64,000 nucleotides of DNA from Vicinamibacterales bacterium (GCA_025456345.1 JALOKU010000007.1:1-64000); one strand, 5' to 3'. Shown: positions 38,795-50,246, counted from the first letter of the stretch. The notes: generated by a model from the sequence alone, not told the origin. Numbers and translations: made by a program.

Positions 38795-38823
38795 TTGACC
38801 GGAATGGCCGCTGGCCGTAAGCT
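38795..38823 (+). promoter_or_regulatory. Possible promoter for the small Cys protein gene
   Basis: TTGACC (38795-38800), a 17-base spacer and TAAGCT (38818-38823) precede the GAGGAG ribosome site and ATG at 38863. The -10 is weak. Confidence 0.35.
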
Positions 38824-38862
38824 GTGAGCCATCAGGCGCCCCGGGGCGCCGAGGAGTCCGCC

Positions 38863-39063
38863 ATGATTCATCCTCCGGTCATGCATCCCCCAGCGCATCG
38901 CGACCAGTACGCCAACAAGGGCACGCTCGAAGGCGACAACCCCAACGAGCCGCAGCAGTGCAACTGCCACGGCGCGGCGCTCGACGAAGACGGCATGCCG
39001 TGCGACCCGGTGGCCATCGCCGAGGACGTCGAGGGGGCGGGGGTGGATGAGACGCAGGGGTAG
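38863..39063 (+). CDS. Small Cys-containing hypothetical protein (66 aa)
   Basis: A 66-residue protein begins at ATG 38863 with GAGGAG 7 bases upstream. The N-terminus is Pro/His-rich ([20 protein letters not shown]). The C-terminal half has [20 protein letters not shown], three Cys near a His that could bind a metal, and then an acidic tail. It has no signal peptide or membrane helix. It is alone on the plus strand between two minus-strand operons. I do not recognise the family. Confidence 0.5.
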   Translation: MIHPPVMHPPAHRDQYANKGTLEGDNPNEPQQCNCHGAALDEDGMPCDPVAIAEDVEGAGVDETQG

Positions 39064-39071
39064 GACGCTGG

Positions 39072-39116
39072 ACAGGGGCTAGGGACTAGGGGCTAGGGAC
39101 TAGGGGCTAGGCGCTG
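39072..39116. repeat. CTAGGGACTAGGGG word repeat
   Basis: Three near-identical copies of GGGGCTAGGGACTA stand in tandem between the small Cys protein gene and the korB 3' hairpin. The words are reverse-complement relatives of those after ppdK (24618-24654). Confidence 0.7.
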
Positions 39117-39171
39117 GTCAGGCGGGAGCGAGCGGCAACGGGCAGACACGCCGACTTCGCCAGTCAACAAG

Positions 39172-39214
39172 AACAGGGGCCGGCGGGTAACACACCCGAC
39201 CGGCCCGTGCTGTT
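39172..39214 (-). terminator. GGGCCGG-type hairpin downstream of korB
   Basis: Arms GGGCCGGCGGGT (39177-39188) and ACCCGACCGGCCC (39194-39206) pair with one bulge, and outer AACAG/CTGTT extends the stem. On the minus strand CTGTTCTTGTTG follows, moderately T-rich. The right arm nearly matches that of the hairpin at 51886-51919. Confidence 0.7.
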
Positions 39215-39230
39215 TCTGAATTCCAGCCCG

Positions 39231-39259
39231 ACTAGCGCCTAGCGCCAAGTCCATAGCGC
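39231..39259. repeat. ACTAGCGCCTAGCGCC word tract after the korB stop
   Basis: Immediately behind the korB stop, words of the form CTAGCGCC and CATAGCGCC repeat. They resemble the tract behind ppdK. Confidence 0.5.
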
Positions 39260-40315
39260 CTATCGGAGCCTCTCCATAATCTCCTCGAGCGCTTCCGGCC
39301 CGGGGCGGGTCTGCGCCTCGCTGAGCATGGAGAGCGGCGTGTCCACCACGTTCAGCAGGTCGATGAAGCTGGGCCGGTCGGGCTCGATGTAGAGCAGCCC
39401 GGTGGCGAACTCGCCCCTGGCGGCGGTCTCGTGCAGCAGGGTGATCGCCGCCAGTTTGTCCTGCGGGTTGTACTTGGCGTCCAGCTTCTTCAGGAACACG
39501 CGCGAGCCGTCGTGCATCTTCACTTCCGTCGAGGAGCCCTCCTCGTAGTCGACCGAGATGTCCTCGAAGAACGGCACGAACGTGATCTCGCCCAGGGCCT
39601 CGTCGTGGTCCTTGACGTAGGCGTAGCTCTTGGTCGACCCTTCGTGGTCGTTGAAGGTGACGCACGGCGAGATCACGTCGAGGAGCACCGTGCCCTTGTG
39701 GGCGATCGCGGCCTTGAGCAGCGCGGACAGCTGCTTCTTGTCGCCCGAGAACGACCGCGCGACGAAGGTGGCCCCCAGCTGGATGGCCAGCGCGCACAGG
39801 TCCATCGGCGGCAGGTCGTTGACCACGCCGTTCTTCAGCTTCGACCCGAGATCTGCCGTCGGCGACAGCTGGCCCTTCGTCAGGCCATAGCAGCCGTTGT
39901 TCTCCACGATGTAGATGAGCGGGATGTTGCGGCGCATCAGGTGCACGAACTGCCCCGCGCCGATGGCGCCGGTATCGCCGTCGCCGCTGACGCCGATGGG
40001 CATCAGGTGCCTGTTGGCGAGCGCGGCGCCGGTGGCCACCGCCGGCATGCGGCCGTGGACCGAGTTGAAGCCGTGCGAGCCGCCGAGAAAATACGCCGGG
40101 CTCTTGCTCGAGCAGCCGATGCCCGAGAGCTTGATGACGCGCTCCGGGGCCACGCCCATCTCGAAGTAGGCCTCGACAATGCGTTCCGAGATCGCGTTGT
40201 GGCCGCAGCCGGCGCAAAGCGTCGTCTTGCCGCCGCGGTACGTCGCGAGCTCGAGGTTGATGCGGTTGACTTTCTTCCCCGCTGCCGGGGCCGCTGCTGG
40301 TGTGGGCGTCGTCAT
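39260..40315 (-). CDS. korB: 2-oxoacid:ferredoxin oxidoreductase, beta subunit
   Basis: This 351-residue subunit binds thiamine diphosphate and a 4Fe-4S cluster. It contains the cluster Cys pair CAGCGHNAI and SGIGCSSKSPAYF, then the TPP/Mg motif VSGDGDTGAIGAGQFVHLM with ENNGCYGLTKGQ. The C-terminal region continues as in KorB/OorB enzymes. With KorA it oxidises 2-oxoglutarate or a related 2-oxoacid to acyl-CoA and reduces ferredoxin, feeding succinyl-CoA to SucCD. The exact acid cannot be fixed. The ATG at 40315 lies nine bases after korA. Confidence 0.92.
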   Translation of the reverse strand: MTTPTPAAAPAAGKKVNRINLELATYRGGKTTLCAGCGHNAISERIVEAYFEMGVAPERVIKLSGIGCSSKSPAYFLGGSHGFNSVHGRMPAVATGAALANRHLMPIGVSGDGDTGAIGAGQFVHLMRRNIPLIYIVENNGCYGLTKGQLSPTADLGSKLKNGVVNDLPPMDLCALAIQLGATFVARSFSGDKKQLSALLKAAIAHKGTVLLDVISPCVTFNDHEGSTKSYAYVKDHDEALGEITFVPFFEDISVDYEEGSSTEVKMHDGSRVFLKKLDAKYNPQDKLAAITLLHETAARGEFATGLLYIEPDRPSFIDLLNVVDTPLSMLSEAQTRPGPEALEEIMERLR

Positions 40316-40324
40316 GGTCGGTTC

Positions 40325-42163
40325 CTACTTCGCCTCGCGTTCCTGGGCCAGAATCTCGTCGGAAATCGTGCGCGCGTCGATCGGCAGCCCCGAGTAGTAC
40401 ACGACGCTCCGCAGCTTGCCGACCTGCCCCGGCGTGAGGTCCAGCTTGAGCAGGCTGAGCATCTGCGCGTCGCGGTTCTGCTCGACCACGTAGACGCGCG
40501 TGTACCGGTCGATGAACCGCTCCACCGCTTCGGTGAACGGGTACGCGCGCAGGCGCATGTAGGACGTCGTGAGACCCGCTTCGCTCTTCAGCTGGTCGCG
40601 GGCTTCCTCCGCCGCCCAGTGCGTCGTCCCGTAGGCGAGGATGGCGACGTCGGCGCCGGGCTGGTCGTCGGCGACCTCGGCCGGCACCCATTGCCGCGCG
40701 GTCTCGAACTTCTTCGCCAGGCGGTCGACGTTCGCGGTGTAGTCGTCGGCGCGTTCACTGTACTGGCCCCTGGCGTTGTGGCCGGAACCGCGGTTGAAAT
40801 AGGCGGGCAGGCCGTCGCCGGGCACGGTGCGCCAGGCGATGCCGTCGCCGTCCACGTCCAGGTAGCGGCCCCAGTCGCCGAGCGTCTTCAACGTCTCCGC
40901 GTCGAGGCGCTTGCCGCGATCGAAGGGCTTGTCGGGATAGCGGAACGAGTCGGCCATCCAGGTGTTCATGCCGAGGTCGAGGTCGGTCATGACGAAGACC
41001 GGCGTCTGGAACCGCTCCGCCAGGTCGAACGCCTGCATCGTCAGCTCGTAGCACTCCTCGGCCGAGCTCGGGATGAGCATGATGTGCTTCGTGTCGCCGT
41101 GCGACAGCACCGCCGTGGAGAGGATGTCGCCCTGCGCCGTGCGCGTCGGCAGGCCGGTGGAGGGCCCGAGGCGCTGCACGTTGACGATGACCGCCGGCAC
41201 CTCGGTGTAGTAAGCGAGGCCGGTGAACTCGGACATCAGCGAGATGCCCGGGCCCGACGTGGCCGTCATCGATCGTGCGCCCGCCCAGCCGGCCCCGAGG
41301 GCCATGCCGATGGACGCGAGCTCGTCCTCGGCCTGGACGATCGCGAAGGTGGCCTTCCCGGACGCCTTGTCGACCCGGTACTTCTTCATGTAGTCGATGA
41401 GCGTCTCGCAGACCGTCGACGAGGGCGTGATCGGGTACCACGTGACGACGGTGACGCCCGCCATCATGGCGCCGATGGCCACGGCCGCGTTGGCCTCGAT
41501 GAGGATCTTGCCGCGCGTCTTGTCCATCCGCTCGACACGCAGGCCGTCGCGCTTCGGGAGGTGCTGCTCGGCGTAGGCGTACCCCGCGGCCAGCGCGGCC
41601 TGGTTCAGCGCCACGGCCTTGGCCTTCTTGCCGAGCTGCCTGGTGAGGGCCTTCTCCATCTCGGCCATCTCGATCCCGAGCAGCTTCGACAGAACGCCGT
41701 CGTAGATCATGTTGCGCACGAGGCGTCGCAGCTTGGCGTCGGGGCAGATCGGCTTGACCAGCTCGTCGAACGGCACCGGGTAGAACACCAGGTCCGAGCG
41801 CACCTCGTTGAGCTTGAGCGGCTCGTCGTACACGACCGCCGCCCCCGCATCGAGCGCGAGGGCGTCCTCGCGGGCCGTCTCGGGGTTCATCGCCACCAGC
41901 AGGTCGATTTCCTTCTTGCGGCCGATGTAGCCGTGCCGGTTCGCCCGGATGGTGTACCAGGTGGGCAGGCCGGCGATGTTGGACGGGAAGAGGTTCTTCC
42001 CCGACACCGGGATGCCCATCTGGAACAGCGACCGGATGAGGACGAGGTTGGCCGTCTGGCTGCCCGAGCCGTTGACAGTGGCCACCTGGATGCTGAAGTC
42101 GTTGACGATCTCGGTCGCGGCCGGGCGGGCCGGCAGCTCCTGGGTCACGGATTCAGAGGACAT
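40325..42163 (-). CDS. korA: 2-oxoacid:ferredoxin oxidoreductase, fused gamma-alpha subunit
   Basis: This 612-residue subunit starts at ATG 42163. The N-terminal gamma domain (about 25-200, VATVNGSGSQTANLVLIRSL and GIPVSGKNLFPSNIAGLPTW) is fused to the alpha domain (about 215-610) with WYPITPSSTVCETL, EDELASIGMALGAGWAGARS and TSGPGISLMSEFTGLA. This gamma-alpha plus beta arrangement is the aerobic-type KOR. There is no ferredoxin domain, so electrons should pass to a separate ferredoxin. The upstream gap to the GntR gene is a divergent promoter region. Confidence 0.92.
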   Translation of the reverse strand: MSSESVTQELPARPAATEIVNDFSIQVATVNGSGSQTANLVLIRSLFQMGIPVSGKNLFPSNIAGLPTWYTIRANRHGYIGRKKEIDLLVAMNPETAREDALALDAGAAVVYDEPLKLNEVRSDLVFYPVPFDELVKPICPDAKLRRLVRNMIYDGVLSKLLGIEMAEMEKALTRQLGKKAKAVALNQAALAAGYAYAEQHLPKRDGLRVERMDKTRGKILIEANAAVAIGAMMAGVTVVTWYPITPSSTVCETLIDYMKKYRVDKASGKATFAIVQAEDELASIGMALGAGWAGARSMTATSGPGISLMSEFTGLAYYTEVPAVIVNVQRLGPSTGLPTRTAQGDILSTAVLSHGDTKHIMLIPSSAEECYELTMQAFDLAERFQTPVFVMTDLDLGMNTWMADSFRYPDKPFDRGKRLDAETLKTLGDWGRYLDVDGDGIAWRTVPGDGLPAYFNRGSGHNARGQYSERADDYTANVDRLAKKFETARQWVPAEVADDQPGADVAILAYGTTHWAAEEARDQLKSEAGLTTSYMRLRAYPFTEAVERFIDRYTRVYVVEQNRDAQMLSLLKLDLTPGQVGKLRSVVYYSGLPIDARTISDEILAQEREAK

Positions 42164-42339
42164 GCGTCGGTTCCCGGGATGAAGACACGCGAGTGCGGGC
42201 CAGCAGACTCCCCGCCGGAGCGCACCGCGCAGCGCGTGATTCAGTACGCGTACAGAGTACAGGAGTATAACATGCGGTCCGCGAGCGGCCAGGCGGCCAG
42301 CCCGCGCCCCACCGCGCGTTGCTCCCCTCCGCGCCAAGC

Positions 42340-42375
42340 GTATTACTTGACTAATACACCTCGCGGGTTTACATT
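42340..42375 (+). promoter_or_regulatory. Promoter with embedded palindromic operator for the GntR-ABC operon
   Basis: TTGACT (42347-42352), a 17-base spacer and TACATT (42370-42375) form a sigma70-type promoter. An exact inverted repeat GTATTA-CTTGAC-TAATAC (42340-42357) surrounds the -35 box. Such placement, just ahead of a GntR-family gene, suggests autoregulation. The AT-rich composition stands out in this GC-rich DNA. Confidence 0.75.
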
Positions 42376-42416
42376 GCCTCTGCCATGAGGATCCACGCCG
42401 GCCGCGGGCGGCGCCC

Positions 42417-42797
42417 GTGCTGATCACCATCGACGTGCACAGCGGCGTCCCGGCGTACCGCCAGCTGCTGGATCAGATCCGCCTCCAGGTCGCCGCCGGC
42501 CGGCTGCGGCCCGGCGACGAGATCCCCTCGACGCGCGCGCTGTCGGCCGAACTCGGCCTGAACCCCATGACCATCAGCCGCGCCTACGCGCTCCTCGAGG
42601 AGGAAGGCCTCCTCGAGCGGCGGCCGGGCCTGCCGCTGGTGGTGCGGGCCCGGTCGGGCGCGACCAGCGCGACGGCGCGCGGCGCGCAGTTCACGAGGGC
42701 GCTCGGACCGGTGGCGTCCATGGCGCGGCAGCTTGGCATCGGCGGCAAGGAGGCCGGCGACGCACTTCGCCGCCTCATCGACGGCAACGAGAGGTGA
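42417..42797 (+). CDS. GntR-family regulator, YtrA subfamily
   Basis: This 126-residue repressor starts at GTG 42417. The winged helix-turn-helix (about 1-75) reads VPAYRQLLDQIRLQVAAGRL, PGDEIPSTRALSAELGLNPM and TISRAYALLEEEGLLERR. A short C-terminal helical tail replaces the large effector domain, as in YtrA regulators, which usually control neighbouring ABC transporters. The next gene encodes such an ATPase. The palindromic site overlapping its own promoter is the probable operator. Confidence 0.88.
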   Translation: MLITIDVHSGVPAYRQLLDQIRLQVAAGRLRPGDEIPSTRALSAELGLNPMTISRAYALLEEEGLLERRPGLPLVVRARSGATSATARGAQFTRALGPVASMARQLGIGGKEAGDALRRLIDGNER

Positions 42798-42802
42798 CCA
42801 CC

Positions 42803-43696
42803 ATGGGGGAGATGATCTTCGAAGCATCGGGACTCACGAAGGAGTTCGGCGAGGTGACCGCACTGCGGGACGTGTCCCTCTCGTTGCGCGGACCATCGAT
42901 CATCGGGCTCATCGGCCGCAACGCCAGCGGCAAGACCACCCTGCTCCGGCACATCGTCGGCCTGCAGCTGCCGACGCGCGGCCAGGCCCGCACCCTCGGC
43001 GTCGCGACGCGCAGCCTGCAGCACGAACAGCTCGCGCGCATCGGCGTGGTGCCCGACGCCCCGACGTTCATGCGGTGGATGTCCGTCGGCGAGCAACTGC
43101 GGTACCTCTCCGCTTTCTATCCACGCTGGGACATGGAGCGCCAGTCGTCTCTGGCCGGCCTGCTCGAACTCGATTTGCACGCGGACGTCAGCGGCCTCTC
43201 GACAGGCAGCGCGCAGAAGCTGGCGATCGTGGCCGCGCTCTGCCCCCGCCCGGATCTCATCCTGCTCGACGAACCGGTCAGCAACCTCGATCCGATCGCC
43301 CGCGATCAGTTCCTCAAGCTGCTGCTCGAGATCGTCCAGGAAGACCGCGCCACCATCGTCATCTCGAGCCACGTGCTGCACGACATCGAGAGCACCGTGG
43401 ACTGGATCGTCTGCCTGAACAACGGAACTGTGGCGGCCGACGCCGCGCTGGATGATTTGAAAGACCAGTACGCCGAGTGGCGGGTGCTCGCACGAACGCG
43501 GGACCTGCCGGACCGGTTCGCCGACGCCTTCGTGGTTCGGCAGACCGTCATGGAGCCGCGACGCGCCCGGCTCGTCGTCCGCACCGCCGGCGCCGACCTG
43601 CGGGCATTCCAGGCCGCCCACGACGCCGACGTCGAGGCCGCGCCGCTCAACCTCCAGGGCCTGTTCCCGATCCTGGTCGACAACGGGAGGCACTGA
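42803..43696 (+). CDS. ABC transporter ATPase (YtrB-like)
   Basis: This 297-residue ATPase starts at ATG 42803 (GAGAGG upstream); a GTG at 42794 overlapping the gntR stop is an alternative. Walker A GRNASGKTTLL, Walker B LILLDEPVSNLDP and H-loop ISSHVLHD are intact. The signature reads LSTGSAQK, a variation common in drug/peptide exporters of this group. The C-terminus (about 215-297) has an extra domain. It acts with the permease downstream, overlapping it as TGATG. Confidence 0.88.
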   Translation: MGEMIFEASGLTKEFGEVTALRDVSLSLRGPSIIGLIGRNASGKTTLLRHIVGLQLPTRGQARTLGVATRSLQHEQLARIGVVPDAPTFMRWMSVGEQLRYLSAFYPRWDMERQSSLAGLLELDLHADVSGLSTGSAQKLAIVAALCPRPDLILLDEPVSNLDPIARDQFLKLLLEIVQEDRATIVISSHVLHDIESTVDWIVCLNNGTVAADAALDDLKDQYAEWRVLARTRDLPDRFADAFVVRQTVMEPRRARLVVRTAGADLRAFQAAHDADVEAAPLNLQGLFPILVDNGRH

Positions 43697-45033
43697 TGCG
43701 CCGCAGGGCTTTTCTCCGTCTGCTCGAGCGGCCGGCGGGCATCGCGTTCGCCGCCCTGTTCACGCCAGCCGCCGTCATCACGCTGTTCGTCGCGGGGCTA
43801 CGAGGGCCGTCGAGATTCGTCGAGGCGGCAGGTCTGGTCTGCTTCTTCGTCGGGGCTTTCGGCGGCATCACGCTCACCGACGCGGCCCGGTGTTCATTCG
43901 CCTGGACGCTGCCCCGCTACCGGCGCGCGCTGCTTGTCGAGTTCGCCTTCTGCGGGGCGGTCGTGTGCGCGTTGGTCACGCTGATTGGCGCCGTCAGCGC
44001 AGCGCCTTCCGCACCGGCGCTCCTGGCGGCCGCCGTGGGCTTCGCAGCCTACGCGGTGGGCGGCGCGCTGTTCCTGACGCCCGAAGGATCACTGCTCTTC
44101 CCGTTTGCCTTCATCGCCTTCGTCGCGTGGCGGTTATGGACACCGGCGCCGGTGATCAGCGCGCCGCTCGCTGCCATGCCCGTCAGCGCCGCCGTCTCGG
44201 CTCTGGCGATATGGTCCGCGTTCAGCAGCCGGACGTTTCGCTGGTCTGCGCTGTTAGGCCCGCGCGAGGACGGCAGGTTGATGTGGAACGGCTGGCCGAC
44301 GATGCCGTGGTGGCCGAGGCTCAGACGCCGGCGGGCCGGGGGCCGCCGGCGGGACGCCGCACGGGCGCGGTACGTCGGCACATCGGTCCTGCGCGGCGTC
44401 GTGTCGAGCTACCGGCCCATCCGGGCCAACGCGTGGCTCCCCGCCACGGCCGGCCTCTCGATGTTCTACGTCGCGGCGGTGGGACCGAACGCCCTCGGCA
44501 GCATCCCCCGAACGGGATTCTGGATCGCGTGGGCGATCTTCATCGTCTTCTCGTTGATGAGCCGCTCCTCGTATGGCCATCACAGTTCGGCGTCGAGGGC
44601 CGCGCTGCCGTGGTCGCGGAGGCATCATCTGGCGGTGGCGTTCGCCCGCCATCTGGGGGATCCGTTCGTCATTCTGCTGGTGCTCAGCCCGGCGCTTGCG
44701 GCGTTCGCTGTCGGAAACCCGCAACTGCTGGGGTTCGTTGGGCGCGGCATCGCCGTGATCGTGGTCTTCTTCCCGGCCTTCCAATGGGCGGCCGGTCCGC
44801 CGACGGGAGGCCCATGGGCCGACCGGGGCGTGGCGATGATTCTCACGCTCTCAGTCGGCATGGCTTTCCTTCTCGCGCTCCCTCTCGTCGTCTCCGGTCT
44901 GCCGCTGCTCGTGACCTCCGGCGCGGCCCAGGCTGTCGTGCTGGGGTTGCTGGTCGCCGGGTCCCAGGTGCTCAACTGGCGGCGACTGAAGGGGTACTTC
45001 GCCACTCGCGACCTCGTCGGCGGAGAGCCGTAG
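43696..45033 (+). CDS. ABC transporter membrane subunit
   Basis: This 445-residue polytopic protein starts at ATG 43696, overlapping the ATPase stop by one base. It contains about ten hydrophobic segments, with a charged middle loop near residues 205-240 (GRRRDAARARYVGTSVLRGV). It lacks an EAA motif, as expected for an exporter-like ABC-2-type subunit rather than an importer. It is presumably regulated by the GntR protein with the ATPase. The substrate is unknown; cell-wall-active compounds are the usual trigger for YtrA-controlled transporters. Confidence 0.7.
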   Translation: MRRRAFLRLLERPAGIAFAALFTPAAVITLFVAGLRGPSRFVEAAGLVCFFVGAFGGITLTDAARCSFAWTLPRYRRALLVEFAFCGAVVCALVTLIGAVSAAPSAPALLAAAVGFAAYAVGGALFLTPEGSLLFPFAFIAFVAWRLWTPAPVISAPLAAMPVSAAVSALAIWSAFSSRTFRWSALLGPREDGRLMWNGWPTMPWWPRLRRRRAGGRRRDAARARYVGTSVLRGVVSSYRPIRANAWLPATAGLSMFYVAAVGPNALGSIPRTGFWIAWAIFIVFSLMSRSSYGHHSSASRAALPWSRRHHLAVAFARHLGDPFVILLVLSPALAAFAVGNPQLLGFVGRGIAVIVVFFPAFQWAAGPPTGGPWADRGVAMILTLSVGMAFLLALPLVVSGLPLLVTSGAAQAVVLGLLVAGSQVLNWRRLKGYFATRDLVGGEP

Positions 45034-45063
45034 GGTGGGGCTGGCGGGGCTTCGGGACCCGCG

Positions 45064-46629
45064 TCAGGGCAAGACGTATCGCCCGCCGATGCCCAGCGGG
45101 AGGCCGACGCCCCACCACAGCAGCAGCATGACGACCTGCGCCAGCAGGTAGGCCACGCCGAACGGCAGCAGCAGCGACATCAGGGTGCCCACCTGAAAGC
45201 CCGTCACGTAGCGGCGGCAGAACGCCAGCACCAGCGGGAAGTACGGCATGAGCGGGGTCATGAGGTTCACGGGGCCGTCGCCGACGCGAAAGGCGGCCTG
45301 CGTCAGTTCGGGGGCGATGCCCACGCTCATCAGCATCGGGACGAGAATCGGCGCGAGCAGGGCCCACTTCGCCGACGCCGACGGCACCAGGAAGTCGATG
45401 GCGGCCGTGAGCAGGACGATGCCGACGATCGTGACGGCTGGAGGCATCGCGAGCGCACGGAGGGCTTCGGCCCCCTCGAGGGCGATGAGCGCCCCGATGT
45501 TGGAGTCGGCGAACGCCTTCGTGAACAGCGCCGCGAAGAACACCATCACGATGTAGTAGCCCATCGCCGACATCGCCGTCGCCATCGCGTCGACCACCTG
45601 GCGGTGGCTGCGGATGGTGCCCGCCACGAGCCCGAACGCGAGCGACGGCAGCAGCGTGAACACCAGCATCAGCGGGATGAGGCCCTGCATCACCGGAGAG
45701 CCGGGGCCCGTGAGCGAGCCGTCCGCCGCGCGCACGGGCGATGCCGGCGGCGCGACCACCCAGGCGAAGGCGGCCGCCAGTGCCACGGCCACCGCGGACG
45801 CCATCCAGAGCCCATGGCGCTCACGGGACGTGAGTGGCGGCGCGGTGGGCATGAGGGCCGGATCGCCGTCCACCGCCACGCCGCGCAGGCGCGGCTCCAC
45901 CACGCGGTCGACCAGCCACCATGTCACCGGCACCACCACCACTGCCGTGGCGATCGCCAGCCAGTAGTTGCTGAGCGGATTGACCCGGTACGCGGGATCG
46001 ATGATGCGCGCGCCCATCTCCGTGAACCCGGCCACGATCGGGTCGAGCGCGTAGGGGAAGAAGTTGGCGAACATCGCCCCGCTGAGCGGCGCGAACCCGG
46101 CGAGGATGCCCGCCAGCGGGTGCCGCCCGGCCACGTAGAACAGCGCCCCGGCGAGCGGGACCACGATGATGAGGGCGCCATCGGACATCAGGTGGCTCGC
46201 CAACGCGGCCACAGCCACCAGCGGCGTGAGCAGGCGCGGAGAGGCGATCGACAGCACGCCGCGCAACGCGCCGCCGACCAGGCCCGATCGCTCGGCCACC
46301 CCCACGCCAATCACCATCACCAGCACCATGCCGAGGGGCGGGAACGTGACAAACGCCTGGATCGCGCCGACCATGAACGACGCGAGAGCCCGGAGGGTCA
46401 ACTGGTCGTTGATCTGAAGTGCGGCCTGCGTCCGCGGATCGACGAGGCCGAAGTCTCTGCCGGCCAGCAGGCTCGAGGCCACCCACGTCGCGGCGAGTGC
46501 GGCGAGAAACAGCACGATTGGGTCGGGGAATCGGTTTCCGACCCTCTCGAGCCAGTCAAGCAGTCGAGCAGCGCGAGCCCGGGAGGGCGGCGCGAGGGCG
46601 ACGTCGTCCTCGGTGGGGGCGGTGGACAT
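45064..46629 (-). CDS. abgT: AbgT-family transporter (intact)
   Basis: This 521-residue integral membrane protein starts at ATG 46629. It has a cytoplasmic N-terminus (RLLDWLERVGNRFPDPIVLF), many helices, the re-entrant region LASHLMSDGALIIVVPLAGA, and the C-terminal family stretch SASAKWALLAPILVPMLM followed by APELTQAAFRVGDGPVNLMT. Characterised AbgT members take up p-aminobenzoyl-glutamate or act as antimetabolite (sulfonamide) exporters. The length is normal. A truncated relative lies at 6171-6581. A GGGATTC repeat lies 38-72 bases upstream of the start. Confidence 0.88.
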   Translation of the reverse strand: MSTAPTEDDVALAPPSRARAARLLDWLERVGNRFPDPIVLFLAALAATWVASSLLAGRDFGLVDPRTQAALQINDQLTLRALASFMVGAIQAFVTFPPLGMVLVMVIGVGVAERSGLVGGALRGVLSIASPRLLTPLVAVAALASHLMSDGALIIVVPLAGALFYVAGRHPLAGILAGFAPLSGAMFANFFPYALDPIVAGFTEMGARIIDPAYRVNPLSNYWLAIATAVVVVPVTWWLVDRVVEPRLRGVAVDGDPALMPTAPPLTSRERHGLWMASAVAVALAAAFAWVVAPPASPVRAADGSLTGPGSPVMQGLIPLMLVFTLLPSLAFGLVAGTIRSHRQVVDAMATAMSAMGYYIVMVFFAALFTKAFADSNIGALIALEGAEALRALAMPPAVTIVGIVLLTAAIDFLVPSASAKWALLAPILVPMLMSVGIAPELTQAAFRVGDGPVNLMTPLMPYFPLVLAFCRRYVTGFQVGTLMSLLLPFGVAYLLAQVVMLLLWWGVGLPLGIGGRYVLP

Positions 46630-46666
46630 AGAGTATCGAGCGAGTATATCCCGGCGGCCGTGGACC

Positions 46667-46701
46667 GGGATTCGGGGTTCGGGATTCGGGATTCGGGACT
46701 C
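46667..46701. repeat. Tandem GGGATTC heptamer repeat (5 units)
   Basis: Five consecutive 7-base units (GGGATTC, GGGGTTC, GGGATTC, GGGATTC, GGGACTC) stand in the gap upstream of abgT. Confidence 0.75.
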
Positions 46702-46773
46702 GAGCAGACACACGCAACGGGCCGGCCGGCGAGTTACCAGCCGCACTGTCGACCAGTTGAAAACCCGAGGCGG

Positions 46774-47004
46774 TCAGCGCGGCGACGCAGGAACCCGAGA
46801 GCAAGGCAGCACTGGGCGAACGAACCGTTCGGGCCCCGACAGGCGGCGAATGGCGATGGCGGCCAGCGGTGACACGGACAGGGCCTTCAGCACCAGCCCG
46901 GGAAGATGCGGCGGCCTGGCGCATGTGAGGAAGTGGAGGCTGCCCGCCGTGACAGACAGCGCCAACAGCCCGCGGTCGACGACTGTAGAACCGGCCGGCA
47001 GGAC
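46774..47004 (-). pseudogene. Possible YhhN/lysoplasmalogenase N-terminal remnant
   Basis: In the 428-base gap between the kinase and abgT, the minus frame encodes LLALSVTAGSLHFLTCARPP and LVLKALSVSPLAAIAI, which resemble the first two helices of YhhN/TMEM86-type membrane proteins. Then it becomes arbitrary and stops at 46774. If real, it is a heavily truncated gene. The similarity is short and judged by eye. Apart from this and the heptamer repeat, I see nothing in the gap. Confidence 0.3.
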
Positions 47005-47057
47005 GTTGGCGCGTTGACGCACGAGGGTCCGAACGCTCCCCGATGCGGCGCGCCCGT

Positions 47058-49552
<2,495 letters not shown>

Positions 49553-49556
<4 letters not shown>

Positions 49557-50134
49557 GGCGCAGCGCCCTTTCCCGACAGCTCCCGGAGGAGCCACGCCTT
49601 CGCCACGCGCCAGTCCCGTTGCACCGTTTCCGGAGACACCCGCAGGACCGCCGCGGTCTCCGCCACACTCAGGCCCCCGAAGTACCGAAGCTCGACCACC
49701 TGGCTCTTGCGCGCGTCGACATCGGCCAATGCCGTGAGGGCATCGTCGAGCGCGACGATGGAGGCGGCCCGCTCGGGGGCGGCCAGCGGCACGTCGTCGA
49801 GAGAGACCATGGGCACCGCGCCCCCGCGCTTGCGCGCCCCGCGCGCCCGGGCGGCGTCGACCAGGACACGCCGCATGGCCTGGGCCGCGACGCCGAGGAA
49901 GTGCGCGCGGCTCTCCCAGCGGACCCGGCGCGTGTCCACCAGGCGCAGGTAGGCTTCGTTCACGAGAGCGGTGGTCTGCAGGACGCCCCCGCGACGTTCG
50001 GCGCGCATGTGGTGATGAGCGAGGCGGTGCAGCTCGGCGTAGATTCGCGGGACCAGCGAGGCCAAGGCGGCCTCGTCGCCCTCGCTCCAGGCGACCAGCA
50101 GCGACGTCACGTCGGCGGACGCGGGCAGCGGCAC
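49553..50134 (-). CDS. ECF RNA polymerase sigma factor (TIGR02999 type)
   Basis: This 193-residue sigma factor begins MPLPASADVTSLLVAWSEGD. Region 2 contains LVPRIYAELHRLAHHHMRAE and TALVNEAYLRLVD, and region 4 has LRYFGGLSVAETAAVLRVSP with ETVQRDWRVAKAWL. This group typically neighbours Ser/Thr kinases in Acidobacteriota and Planctomycetes rather than anti-sigma factors. Here it is followed directly by the kinase gene with a four-base overlap, which supports phosphorylation-linked regulation. Confidence 0.9.
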
Positions 50135-50246
50135 GTCCTCTCCTTGGGGGGCTGCGCTGCCCAGATTCTACTCGCTCCATGGTACAGACGTCACCCGACG
50201 CGGCCCGGAGGCCGGTCGGGTGCGCCACGCTCGCCCAAGGCAGGGG

